Positions 43,431 through 51,092 of a stretch of DNA of 64,000 nt are shown piece by piece. Source of the stretch: Cytobacillus massiliigabonensis (GTDB taxonomy: Bacteria; Bacillota; Bacilli; Bacillales; Cytobacillaceae); NCBI RefSeq assembly GCF_900199725.1, contig NZ_LT904902.1, positions 832,781 through 896,780 of the forward strand, given 5' to 3'. Within the stretch, counting starts at the first letter, position 1. Each line of letters starts with the position of its first letter. The notes under the pieces were generated by a model. That model had not been told where the DNA came from. It saw only the letters and a list, made by a program, of their open reading frames with translations, and made no database searches. Made by a program: the position numbers and the translations under genes.

Positions 43431-43832
43431 TTAATATAAAGATTGTATAAATTGATCAAAGTTCTTATTGACATTTTCAAACGAATTAATTTCATGATGA
43501 TAGAGAATAATCACCGGATCTGCAGCATCCTTAAAGTGAAAGCATATATAGTCTCCTGAAGGAGTACTTGCAAATGGGATAACACCAATAGGAAGATCCA
43601 GCCAATCTATTAGAGAGAACAAGTTTATATCATAATCACGAGTAACAGGAATAAATGATTTTATGACTCGTTCAGTTTGTGTACTAGTTAGAAACCTCTT
43701 TTTGTCTGGCCTTGCTCCATGGTTTACTAGAATAATTTTTTTATATTCAGATGGATATGTTACTTGAAGTGTATTTTCGAGTTCTCTGACATCTTCAATC
43801 ATTAAAGGAATTTTGCTGTATGACCACTTCAA
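43431..43832 (-). CDS. SUKH-family (SMI1/KNR4-like) protein
   Basis: A 133-residue protein with the SUKH-1 pattern: an early helix (MIEDVRELENTLQVTYPSEYKKIILVNHGA), a beta sheet (GVIPFASTPSGDYICFHFK), DPVIILYHHEINSFENVNKNFDQFI and a short end. SUKH proteins are best known as immunity proteins for nuclease toxins of polymorphic and contact-dependent systems. Here the gene lies 57 bases after a nuclease-like gene, as expected of an immunity partner. It is also only 19 bases ahead of the first dynamin gene, so it appears to be co-transcribed with the GTPases. The start is a TTG at 43832 after AGGAAGTG. Confidence 0.88.
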   Translation of the reverse strand: MKWSYSKIPLMIEDVRELENTLQVTYPSEYKKIILVNHGARPDKKRFLTSTQTERVIKSFIPVTRDYDINLFSLIDWLDLPIGVIPFASTPSGDYICFHFKDAADPVIILYHHEINSFENVNKNFDQFIQSLY

Positions 43833-43889
43833 TTCATCACTTCCTATAATAGGGTTTCTGTACTTAAAAGATTTAGCAGATCAGGCAGT

Positions 43890-44870
43890 TCAGCGATATT
43901 CCGAACCTCCACCCCAAATAAATCTGCCACCTGTATGCCCGGTGCTGGCATGAATGGATTCATCTACAAGCTCAAGTCTGCCAAGTGTTTCATGATGATG
44001 CCATACATATCCATCAGGTGTTTCCCCCTGAGAAATTTGTTCTAGCTGCATTGGCGTAAATTGAGATCGTAACTCTGGAATATTTTCAACCTTCTGAGCT
44101 AAAACCGAATTGGCTGCTTCAAATTGCATATAATCACTTTCTAAATATAAATCTTCTGGAATTGTCACAGCAGTCACCTCTTCAAAATCTGGGAATACGC
44201 CTGTCACTGTGTCACCATTTGCTAGTTCAATAGTAGATTTCTCAAACGGCACATTTGTCTCAGTATGTTCTTCACCATCAAGTTCAGAATTAATTGTTTG
44301 CAGCACATATTCATCATTTGCAGATATGGTTTCCATACCAGTCGAAGGTTGTGTTTCAGTTTTCTCATTTGAGTTGATAAATTGGTCACTATCATCATAA
44401 CTATCTATTTGATTTTCGGCTCCTACAACGGTTGGTCCGTTTAATACGTCCACGATTCCAACAGTCACACCGCCAACAATGATTAACTTTAATACTTCCT
44501 TACTGCCACTTTTTAGCTTATCGTAATCTTTATGGACAATCCCTTCATATACGTCACGTACATTTTCAGCCGTATTTGTAACAGCACTTTCAATTCCACT
44601 ACCGGTTTGTTCAATCACTTCTTTTAGTATCTGTACACCGTGATTTGTTTTTTCAGAATCACGAGTCAAGGTCCCAGTTAATGTGTCACTAACGCCATCA
44701 CCAGCAGCCCCTAGAATTTTCCAAGATGACTCACCAGCGTGCTCAATCGTGTTTCCAATGTCGGTTATAAAGTGACTATTGACTTTATTACCTAAAAATT
44801 GAACTGGTTTCCCTATAAAAGCAGTAGAGGCTTGTCCAAACAATTCTCCTGTATACTGAAAAAAACCCAA
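43890..44870 (-). CDS. WHH/HNH-type nuclease-like protein with membrane-active N-terminal region
   Basis: From the TTG at 44870, six bases after AAAGGGGGAG, about 326 residues; the longer frame to 45005 has no start signal. The N-terminal 140 residues are Gly/Ala/Thr-rich amphipathic helices (FGQASTAFIGKPVQFLG, GAAGDGVSDTLTGTLT) ending in the hydrophobic LKLIIVGGVTVGIVDVL. An acidic linker follows. The C-terminus holds TPDGYVWHHHETLGRLELVD and IHASTGHTGGRFIWGGG, matching the WHH subgroup of HNH/endonuclease VII-fold toxin nucleases, though shorter than usual. No LXG, signal or other secretion domain is visible. First gene of the six-gene block. Nuclease activity is inferred, not shown. Confidence 0.7.
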   Translation of the reverse strand: MGFFQYTGELFGQASTAFIGKPVQFLGNKVNSHFITDIGNTIEHAGESSWKILGAAGDGVSDTLTGTLTRDSEKTNHGVQILKEVIEQTGSGIESAVTNTAENVRDVYEGIVHKDYDKLKSGSKEVLKLIIVGGVTVGIVDVLNGPTVVGAENQIDSYDDSDQFINSNEKTETQPSTGMETISANDEYVLQTINSELDGEEHTETNVPFEKSTIELANGDTVTGVFPDFEEVTAVTIPEDLYLESDYMQFEAANSVLAQKVENIPELRSQFTPMQLEQISQGETPDGYVWHHHETLGRLELVDESIHASTGHTGGRFIWGGGSEYR

Positions 44871-45171
44871 ATATTCTCCCCCTTTCAGAAAAAAAAAAGA
44901 AAAGTGCCCCTTTGCAGAAACACTTTCAATCTTTATGAAATATTCTTGCAACTGACTAAATGTTGTTACAGAGAAAGAATAAAATCCCTTTATCTTTGCT
45001 CTCAATTGTTTGAATTAGGATAAATATACCACGAAAATAGTCCGGTATAAAGAAGTATTTTCAGCAAGCTTTCTAAGGAAAAACGAGTTCCCTCCATCAC
45101 CCAAAAATAGGAAGAAAAATGCTTCAAAAGTTGAACAGTCAATGTGAAAATTGTTCTTGATATGCATTTTC

Positions 45172-45452
45172 GGGTTCTCCGTACATACCCCTGCCACACT
45201 GCTACGCCTAAGAGAAGCTTGAGGTCCAGCAATCAGTGCCAACCTGGACCCAAGCCATATGTGGTGGCAGGGCATCGACCCAGTCGAATCTATTAAAATA
45301 CTAGGACGTAAAAATGCGATTCATTACTTCCATGCGAAGGACACGATTATTGAGCAGCCGAATAAAAATCGAAACGGCTTAACCGATATGACCCCTAATT
45401 GCAACCGCTCTTGGTATTTCCGCACTGTTGAGATTGGGCATGAAGAAAAGTA
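45172..45452 (+). pseudogene. decayed partial copy of the sugar isomerase gene
   Basis: This stretch is roughly 90% identical by eye to bases 34911-35195 of the intact isomerase gene, in the same orientation. It covers only about codons 173-265, carries an in-frame TGA where the intact gene has a TGC cysteine codon, and lacks nine bases relative to it (around 45396). Neither the start nor the end of the gene is present. It fades into the GCGGAA-type repeats near 45460. It lies on the opposite side of the dynamin block from the intact gene. Confidence 0.9.
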
Positions 45453-45499
45453 CGGGCCAGTTTTCATCTCACTTCCATTCCTGAATAAAATACCCAGCC

Positions 45500-45977
45500 T
45501 AAGTAGAATAAGCGGATTTTTTCCGGTTATTCAATGCAATATCCACGATTTTTGCGTTTTTCGAGTCAATAGGCGGAATTTTTCCGGCTATTTTAGGGAT
45601 ATTTTATTATTTTTACTAAATAAGCGGAGTTTTTCCGGCTATTCAATGCTATATCCACGATTTTCGCGTTTTTCGAGGCAATAGGCGGAATTTCTCCGGT
45701 TAAATGCAGAATGGAGCTCATTTTGGGGTAAATAAGCGGAATTTTTCCGACTATTCAATGCAAAATCCACGATTTTTGCGTTTTTCGAGTCAATAGGCGG
45801 AATTTTTCCGGCTATTTTAGGGATATTTTATTATTTTTACTAAATAAGCGGAGTTTTTCCGACTATTCAAAGCAAAACCCACGATTTTCGTGTTTTTCGA
45901 GTCAATAAGCGGATTTTTTCCGGTTAAATGCAGATTGGAGCTCATTTTGTGGTGAATAAGCGGAGTTTTTCCGGCTA
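45500..45977. repeat. GCGGAATTTTTCCG repeat cluster with a ~224-bp higher-order unit
   Basis: About ten GCGGAnTTTTTCCG near-palindromes each followed by GACTATT- or GGCTATT-like sequence. Larger blocks recur: TTTTAGGGATATTTTATTATTTTTAC is found at 45591 and again 224 bases later, and CCACGATTTTTGCGTTTTTCGAG four times. The last palindrome abuts the stop of the DUF559-like gene. No coding potential seen. Confidence 0.9.
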
Positions 45978-46643
45978 TTATCTAAACGGATGCTTAACCT
46001 GATTCCCTAACCGATAGGTGCGGACTCTCTTGATCCCAGATGCAGGAATCAACAGCTGTTTTTCGACTAGTTGAGAAAGTGCCTTTTTTACCGTCTTGTC
46101 ACTTAGCTTCAAATAATTTTCCACTTCTTTAGGGGATATGGCTTTTCCATTTCGAATCGCTAGCCGAAGCACTTCCTTTTCTACAAAGGACAAAGATGTC
46201 TGGTCTATTTCATCACCCAGCCATTGGCCAATTACTTGCTGAACAATCTGTTGGCATCGACGAGGCTTCTCTTTCACTTGGTCATAAGAAAAGCGGATCA
46301 AGGTCCATCCGTCAATCACCAGCTGGTTTTGCCGTTCCAGGCTGTCGGAAAATTGCCATCTGCTTATGTTCTTTAGGTGAGGACCATACCCGTCAACCTC
46401 AAAGCAAATCCGGATGGCTGGACGAATATAAGCAAAATCCAAATATCTTTTGCCATCCTTGAAATCATCAACTTCATATTCTGGATGAAGATTTTTGAAA
46501 TGGAAAAATAAAGGCCACCATACTTGCTTCAAAAACAGCATTTCAGCCTGATTGTGACCTTCTTGCAAGCGCCGCAGCCGTTCACCGGTTCTTGCCTGCA
46601 AATGAGAATTCAAAAAAGCCTGGTATTCTTCTTCAAATCCCAT
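45978..46643 (-). CDS. DUF559-like endonuclease-fold protein with winged-helix C-terminus
   Basis: A 221-residue protein from the ATG at 46643, which has GGAGGAGG six bases upstream. The central domain (GKRYLDFAYIRPAIRICFEVDGYGPH, then WTLIRFSYDQVKEKPRRC) matches the DUF559/very-short-patch-repair-like restriction-endonuclease fold, with D and E-V-D as probable metal ligands. The last 60 residues form a winged helix (VEKEVLRLAIRNGKAISPKEVENYLKLSDKTVKKALSQLVEKQLL). A DNA-binding nuclease or a nuclease-derived regulator is likely. It stands alone, flanked by repeats downstream. Confidence 0.8.
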   Translation of the reverse strand: MGFEEEYQAFLNSHLQARTGERLRRLQEGHNQAEMLFLKQVWWPLFFHFKNLHPEYEVDDFKDGKRYLDFAYIRPAIRICFEVDGYGPHLKNISRWQFSDSLERQNQLVIDGWTLIRFSYDQVKEKPRRCQQIVQQVIGQWLGDEIDQTSLSFVEKEVLRLAIRNGKAISPKEVENYLKLSDKTVKKALSQLVEKQLLIPASGIKRVRTYRLGNQVKHPFR

Positions 46644-47031
46644 AGCATCCCTCCTCCTATCCAATGGTCATGTATTTTCCACATTAATATATTTGCGGAC
46701 AAATCTTAACTAATATGGAACCCTCCATATTCAATGCCACGAATGAAACATCTCTACTTTGAACGTTGGGCAGATTTTTAAAACTAATTGAGAGTGTAAA
46801 AAAGAGGTTTAATCAATTGGAGAAAGTAGTAAATATAAAAGAAGCATTTGAGGATAGAACTATTTTTAGTTTAATAGAATTCTTAAATTAGTCAATCTAT
46901 TTTCTTAATATTGCGCAATAGTCTTTTATGTTCTAGCCTCCCCCAGCCTTAGGGAGAGGCACTTGGATATTTACCTCGTTTAAATATGATACGATTCACG
47001 ACCACAAATGTAAGAGCATTTTTTTAAATAA
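46644..47031. other. intergenic region without a supported gene
   Basis: AT-rich. It holds a hairpin near 46938-46962 (GCCTCCCC / GGGAGAGGC) with no T run, and a 24-codon TTG-started plus-strand frame at 46817-46891 that could be a gene remnant. Neither is strong enough to call. Confidence 0.5.
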
Positions 47032-48129
47032 TTATAACTCTACACCTGTAATATAAAACTCTCCGTCAATTAATTCAACTGTATATTTGCTCGTTTGTTT
47101 GGTATCACTAAGGCCCTTTTCAGGATGATCAATTGTATAATACTCATCCGCATTTACTTCATACTTCTTATCTGCTATTTGCTCTATTGAAATAAGTTCG
47201 TAATCAATTAAATCTAAAACAATTCCACGAGAATTTAACGATTCCATATAGTTTTCTTGCTCAGAATAGAATGCCGATGATGGATAAATATAATTACCAA
47301 GAGATGCCGTATCACCATCTGTATATGTTTGCAAATAGTACATGATTAAGTAGCCGATTTGATCTCGTGCTGACTCTGCCGTATTATTTGCCCCTTGAAC
47401 AGGTACCACATCTAAATCTGCTTGACTTGTTTCATTTTGAGTATCTCCTTGTGTAGACGTAACTGTTTCCCCATATGGAGTAACTTCATCCACATCACCG
47501 TTAGGATACATAAATGATACTGTTCTATCTTTATCAATTATGATTGATCCTTCTGCTAGCCCATTCGGTCTGCTAATATCAATTGCCCAAACATCATCGT
47601 GGACTCTTGGCTCAGCAAACGTATCGCCATTTGCAACTAAATCTGAATAACTCGGCAGTCTTTTAGACAAATTAATAGCCTCATCTTTTGTAATCCCATT
47701 AATTGAAACTTCTTCTTCTACTTCTTCTTCATTTTGTGTATCCTCTTGCTTTCCATTATCCTGTTTAAGTAACTTTAACTTAACTCCATATACATTACTG
47801 ATTTCTGTATTAAAATGGAAAATATTATTGGCACCTGCCACTACTTCAAATTCCACTACATCACTTTTATCCCCTTGTCCCTTCGTTTGAATGGTATGAA
47901 TACCAGTCGACATTGACATTTCTAAAGTTTCTGTTTTATTATTTTTTACTTTCATCACTTCTTCATCGTCAATATATACTTTAACTTTTCCAATGCCTGT
48001 TAATAATCCACCCGTGCGTTCAACACTTATTTGTACTTGTTCAAGAATTTCATCTTTTTCAGAATTAGAACAAGCTGCTAGGAACATTATTAACATAATA
48101 AAATAAATAACATGCACTACTTTCTTCAT
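47032..48129 (-). CDS. putative lipoprotein with TcaA-like C-terminal domain
   Basis: A 365-residue protein. Signal peptide VVHVIYFIMLIMFLAACSN carries the lipobox LAAC. The N-terminal domain (VSVERTGGL region to GVKLKLL) resembles PEGA-like beta folds with a 'G-x-H-T-I' turn (STGIHTIQTKGQG). A Glu-rich linker leads to a region with KDEAINLSKRLPSYSDLV and VWAIDISRPNGLAEGSIII, then an NTF2-like domain (IYPSSAFYSEQENYMESLNSRGIVLDLIDYEL, KYEVNADEYYTI, KYTVELIDGEFYITGVEL) as found at the end of TcaA-type proteins. Extracellular, membrane-anchored. Function unknown. GAGGAT lies before the ATG. Confidence 0.75.
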   Translation of the reverse strand: MKKVVHVIYFIMLIMFLAACSNSEKDEILEQVQISVERTGGLLTGIGKVKVYIDDEEVMKVKNNKTETLEMSMSTGIHTIQTKGQGDKSDVVEFEVVAGANNIFHFNTEISNVYGVKLKLLKQDNGKQEDTQNEEEVEEEVSINGITKDEAINLSKRLPSYSDLVANGDTFAEPRVHDDVWAIDISRPNGLAEGSIIIDKDRTVSFMYPNGDVDEVTPYGETVTSTQGDTQNETSQADLDVVPVQGANNTAESARDQIGYLIMYYLQTYTDGDTASLGNYIYPSSAFYSEQENYMESLNSRGIVLDLIDYELISIEQIADKKYEVNADEYYTIDHPEKGLSDTKQTSKYTVELIDGEFYITGVEL

Positions 48130-48265
48130 TCTTGATATCCTCCACTATAATTGCTTTAATCTATAATCCCCTACTAATTACCTATTAATATTATCCTAAA
48201 ATCATATATTAATAAACAATATCTCTATATTATTTATAAAGGAATCAAATAGATCATTCATCAAT

Positions 48266-48314
48266 AAAAAAAGGTACAGACAAGCCATTATCTAATGCCT
48301 TATCTACACCCTTT
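48266..48314 (-). terminator. terminator of the queF-queC-yhhQ operon
   Basis: On the minus strand AGGGTGTAGATAAGGCATT pairs with AATGGCTTGTCTGTACCT and is followed by TTTTTTT. It lies about 140 bases past the transporter gene stop. Confidence 0.7.
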
Positions 48315-48455
48315 TCAGCCATGTAATTTAAATTTAGCGATCGTTATTTACTTATTAAAAGCGTGCCTCCTGGTATCTATTATTTTCTTTGACCATACCC
48401 ACCACATAAGCAGTGGGGTTGGCAGCTTGTTTGCTTAGTACACTAGTAAATATTC

Positions 48456-48998
48456 TTAATATGATTTAGTCAGATTTCTCTTCTTCATTGCCAGTCCTTG
48501 GCTTAAAATTAAAGCCCCTAGCATTTGAATGATGGTCTTCACAATGATTTGCCCGAAAATAGCAGCTGGTACAGCTTCCCATGGGATAAAACCTGCGCCA
48601 AGCGGGCTTAACCCAACGATGACAAAAACGACAGAGTCAAAAAAGCCGCCGACCACTCCGCTGTAAAATACTCGCCAAGCCATTGGAAGCTTCAAGCGTG
48701 TATAAATTTCCGTATCGGCTGTTTCAGCGATCACAAATGATAACGCGGATGCAGCAACAATCATCAGCGTGTCTCCCAGTGAAAATGAAACGACACCGGA
48801 TAAGAGTAATGCGATGAAAATAAAGCCATATGTTTTCGCTCGGCCATACTTATTTTGCACAAGATCCCGAAAAATGAAGGTTGCTCCAACAAACAATGTC
48901 CCCATTGGAACAATGAATATCCCAAACTCTAACGGGGCAAATCTTGCAGTTACTACGTTCGCCGTAACAATTGAAACTAAATAGAATATGATTCTCAT
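48456..48998 (-). CDS. yhhQ: queuosine precursor transporter (YhhQ/VUT family)
   Basis: A 180-residue membrane protein with five or six TM helices. It starts MRIIFYLVSIVTANVVTARFAPLEFGIFIVPMG and has the family blocks FIFRDLVQNKYGRAKTYGF, LSFVIAETADTEIYTRLKLPMAWRVFYSG and FDSVVFVIVG. This is the DUF165/VUT family; the Escherichia coli member YhhQ imports preQ0 and preQ1. It is the third gene of a preQ1-riboswitch-controlled operon, 21 bases after queC, which supports uptake of a queuosine precursor. AAGGGGGAG precedes the ATG. Confidence 0.92.
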   Translation of the reverse strand: MRIIFYLVSIVTANVVTARFAPLEFGIFIVPMGTLFVGATFIFRDLVQNKYGRAKTYGFIFIALLLSGVVSFSLGDTLMIVAASALSFVIAETADTEIYTRLKLPMAWRVFYSGVVGGFFDSVVFVIVGLSPLGAGFIPWEAVPAAIFGQIIVKTIIQMLGALILSQGLAMKKRNLTKSY

Positions 48999-49019
48999 GA
49001 TGTCTCCCCCTTACTATTT

Positions 49020-49688
49020 TTATAGATGCTTAGCCATACTTTTTGCATGCAAGTACCCCTCAAGCCCTCTTTTTCGCAGCTGACAAGCCGGGCATTCTCC
49101 ACAGCCATCGGCAATAATCCCGTTATAACAAGTGAGCGTTTTTTCTCTCACAAACTCAAATACGCCAAGTTGATCTGCTAGCTCCCATGTTTGTGCTTTG
49201 TTCATCCACATCAGTGGGGTATGAATAACAAAGGATTGATCCATTGATAAATTTAATGTGACATTTAATGATTTGACAAACATATCCCGACAGTCAGGAT
49301 AGCCGCTAAAATCCGTTTCACAAACGCCTGTCACAAGATGCTTTGCTCCGATTTGACTGGCCAAAACCCCAGCAAATGAAAGAAAAAGGAGATTGCGTCC
49401 AGGAACAAAGGTTGAGGGCAGCTCCCCGTTCTCTCCTTCTTCAATCTTGATTTCATCACGTGTCAATGCATTCGAAGCAAGCTGATTCAGCAGAGACATA
49501 TCAAGGATATGATGATGAATTCCAAGTTCCTTGGCGATTTCTTGGGCACATTCAATTTCAAGACGATGCCTCTGTCCATAATCAAAGGTCACTGCCTCCA
49601 CATGCGCAAAACGTTCAATCGCCCAAAATAAACATGTCGTACTGTCTTGCCCTCCGCTAAATACGACAAGTGCTTTATCCTGATTCAT
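49020..49688 (-). CDS. queC: 7-cyano-7-deazaguanine synthase QueC
   Basis: A 222-residue protein from the ATG at 49688 (AAGGGGATG upstream; eight extra codons to 49712 lack a signal). The PP-loop ATPase motif is [17 protein letters not shown], followed by [20 protein letters not shown] and [20 protein letters not shown]. The zinc site is given by [22 protein letters not shown] (four cysteines). QueC converts 7-carboxy-7-deazaguanine and ammonia to preQ0 with ATP. It lies 56 bases after queF and 21 before yhhQ. The usual queD and queE neighbours are absent here. Confidence 0.97.
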   Translation of the reverse strand: MNQDKALVVFSGGQDSTTCLFWAIERFAHVEAVTFDYGQRHRLEIECAQEIAKELGIHHHILDMSLLNQLASNALTRDEIKIEEGENGELPSTFVPGRNLLFLSFAGVLASQIGAKHLVTGVCETDFSGYPDCRDMFVKSLNVTLNLSMDQSFVIHTPLMWMNKAQTWELADQLGVFEFVREKTLTCYNGIIADGCGECPACQLRKRGLEGYLHAKSMAKHL

Positions 49689-49744
49689 GTACACATCCCC
49701 TTCATCTTTCATCTTTTAAAAAGAGGTGCAGCTAACCTCCCCTT

Positions 49745-50245
49745 TTACCGATTGTCAATCGTTTCAGGATTTAGATCATGATTCATTAAACGATAGTTTG
49801 CCATTTCTTCGTATTTCGTACCTGGTCTACCATAATTGCACCATGGATCAATAGAGATTCCGCCACGCGGGGTGAATTTCCCCCAAACCTCAATATATCT
49901 TGGGTCTAAAAGTTTGATTAAATCATCCATAATAATATTCACGCAATCCTCATGGAAATCCCCGTGGTTTCTGAAACTAAATAAATAGAGTTTCAGTGAT
50001 TTACTTTCAACGATTTTTTGATCAGGAATGTATGAGATATACATCGTGGCAAAATCCGGCTGTTGTGTGATTGGGCATAAACTCGTAAACTCCGGGCAAT
50101 TAAATTTCACGAAATAATCACGAGAAGCATGCAGATTATCGACTGACTCTAATACCTCGGGTGCGTAATTAAATGCATATTGTACGTTCTGATTTCCTAA
50201 CAATGTTAAATCGTTTAATCCTTCAGCAGACTTTCGTCCAGACAT
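49745..50245 (-). CDS. queF: NADPH-dependent 7-cyano-7-deazaguanine reductase QueF
   Basis: A 166-residue unimodular QueF. Start at the ATG at 50245 with AAGGAGG nine bases upstream. Catalytic cysteine lies in [20 protein letters not shown], and the QueF signature [20 protein letters not shown] carries the substrate-binding glutamate. It reduces the nitrile of preQ0 to preQ1, the substrate of tRNA-guanine transglycosylase. First gene of the operon. Regulated by the preQ1 riboswitch and terminator directly upstream, so it is switched off when the product accumulates. Confidence 0.97.
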   Translation of the reverse strand: MSGRKSAEGLNDLTLLGNQNVQYAFNYAPEVLESVDNLHASRDYFVKFNCPEFTSLCPITQQPDFATMYISYIPDQKIVESKSLKLYLFSFRNHGDFHEDCVNIIMDDLIKLLDPRYIEVWGKFTPRGGISIDPWCNYGRPGTKYEEMANYRLMNHDLNPETIDNR

Positions 50246-50329
50246 AAAAAAAACCTCCTTGAAAAGTAATACCAAATCTTTTCAAGGAGGGGCTCTGACA
50301 GGTTCTATAGAAATCCATAGGATGAAATC

Positions 50330-50361
50330 AAAAAAAGCCATGTCCGTATATGGACATGGCC
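50330..50361 (-). terminator. riboswitch-controlled terminator upstream of queF
   Basis: A perfect stem GCCATGTCCGTATATGGACATGGC is followed on the minus strand by TTTTTTTG. It lies just after the preQ1 aptamer and before queF, which indicates transcriptional attenuation. Confidence 0.95.
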
Positions 50362-50375
50362 TGTTTGTCATGTAT

Positions 50376-50413
50376 CCATAGTTTTTTATAGAGGGTATCA
50401 GCTATGAACCTCT
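50376..50413 (-). ncRNA. preQ1-I riboswitch aptamer
   Basis: The minus strand reads AGAGGTTCATAGCTGATA then CCCTCTATAAAAAACTATGG. It has the P1 stem AGAGG/CCTCT, the short loop and the A-rich tail ATAAAAAACTA that forms the H-type pseudoknot, all as in type I preQ1 aptamers of Bacillus queC operons. It precedes a terminator and the queF gene. Confidence 0.95.
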
Positions 50414-50445
50414 CCTGAAAAGTTTCAGGTATTTTATCTTTGCAT

Positions 50446-50474
50446 ATCGTATAATGAATGCGGATAAATGTCAA
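50446..50474 (-). promoter_or_regulatory. sigma-A promoter of the queF operon
   Basis: TTGACA at 50469-50474 and TACGAT at 50446-50451 with 17 bases between, reading toward the preQ1 riboswitch. Confidence 0.75.
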
Positions 50475-50581
50475 ATGGAAAATTTCATCATTCCAGTAGG
50501 ATCCCTTCTAGAAAGAAAAGGAACAGCCTCCCGTTCCCAGCATCCTTTCCATGCAATTATGCATTTATTTTAAAAATCGAG

Positions 50582-50610
50582 TTGACATTCTGCCTTTTAA
50601 CGTGTAAATT
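50582..50610 (+). promoter_or_regulatory. sigma-A promoter of the S-box transcript
   Basis: TTGACA at 50582-50587 and TAAATT at 50605-50610 with 17 bases between, about 30 bases ahead of the SAM riboswitch. Confidence 0.7.
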
Positions 50611-50637
50611 GGTTAATAATTTCATATTTTCAAATTT

Positions 50638-50737
50638 TCTTATCCAGAGAGGTGGAGGGACTGGCCCTTTGAAGCCTCGGCAGCGGACTTTTTAAGTACT
50701 GTGCCAATTCCAGTAGCAAATTGCTACAAGATAAGAA
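50638..50737 (+). ncRNA. SAM-I (S-box) riboswitch
   Basis: Conserved S-box blocks are all present: TCTTATC closing stem, AGAGAGGTGGAGGGACTGG, CCCTTTGAAGCCTCGGCA, GTGCCAATTCCAGTAGCA and the 3' strand GATAAGA. A terminator (50765-50797) follows whose 5' arm can compete with the closing stem. It leads to the methionine-synthase-like gene at 51093, as for yxjG/yxjH in Bacillus subtilis. Confidence 0.97.
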
Positions 50738-50764
50738 GAGCGGACCACTCATGTATATAATTAG

Positions 50765-50797
50765 CCCTCTTCTTATTTTCAAGAAGAGGGTTTTTTG
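50765..50797 (+). terminator. S-box-controlled terminator
   Basis: CCCTCTTCTT / AAGAAGAGGG is followed by TTTTTT. It is formed when SAM is bound and stops transcription before the 51093 gene. Confidence 0.93.
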
Positions 50798-50816
50798 TAT
50801 TAAATGCTCTGTTATA

Positions 50817-51040
50817 ACTGAATGCTGATTTTGCGGTGTTTGAGAAATAGACGGAAACATTCCGGTTAAATCGGGAAATACCTATATTTCCTTAAAAATA
50901 AAGGGAGTTTTTCCGCTTATCGTCTCCAAATCTTTGGATTTTGGCTGAAATTGAGCAGTTAACCGGAATATCTCCGCTTATTTCTGCTTCTTATGCCTCT
51001 TTTCAATAAATAGACGGAAATTCTCCGCTTATTAGTTCTC
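50817..51040. repeat. dispersed GCGGAAA/TTTCCG-type repeat, copy in opposite orientation to 22.2 kb
   Basis: The reverse complement of this stretch matches 22172-22398 along nearly its full length. The matching blocks include the CTCTGTTATAACTG end and the AAATACCTATATTTCCTTAA core. It lies in the transcribed leader between the S-box terminator and the gene. Confidence 0.8.
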
Positions 51041-51092
51041 ATACATACACGAAAATATCAGAGCGATAAAAAAAAATTGGGAGAAGATGAAA

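Noticed and set aside
45002..45275. 76- and 86-codon minus-strand frames upstream of the nuclease-like gene
   Set aside because: They lie partly on the antisense of the decayed isomerase copy and show no family resemblance.
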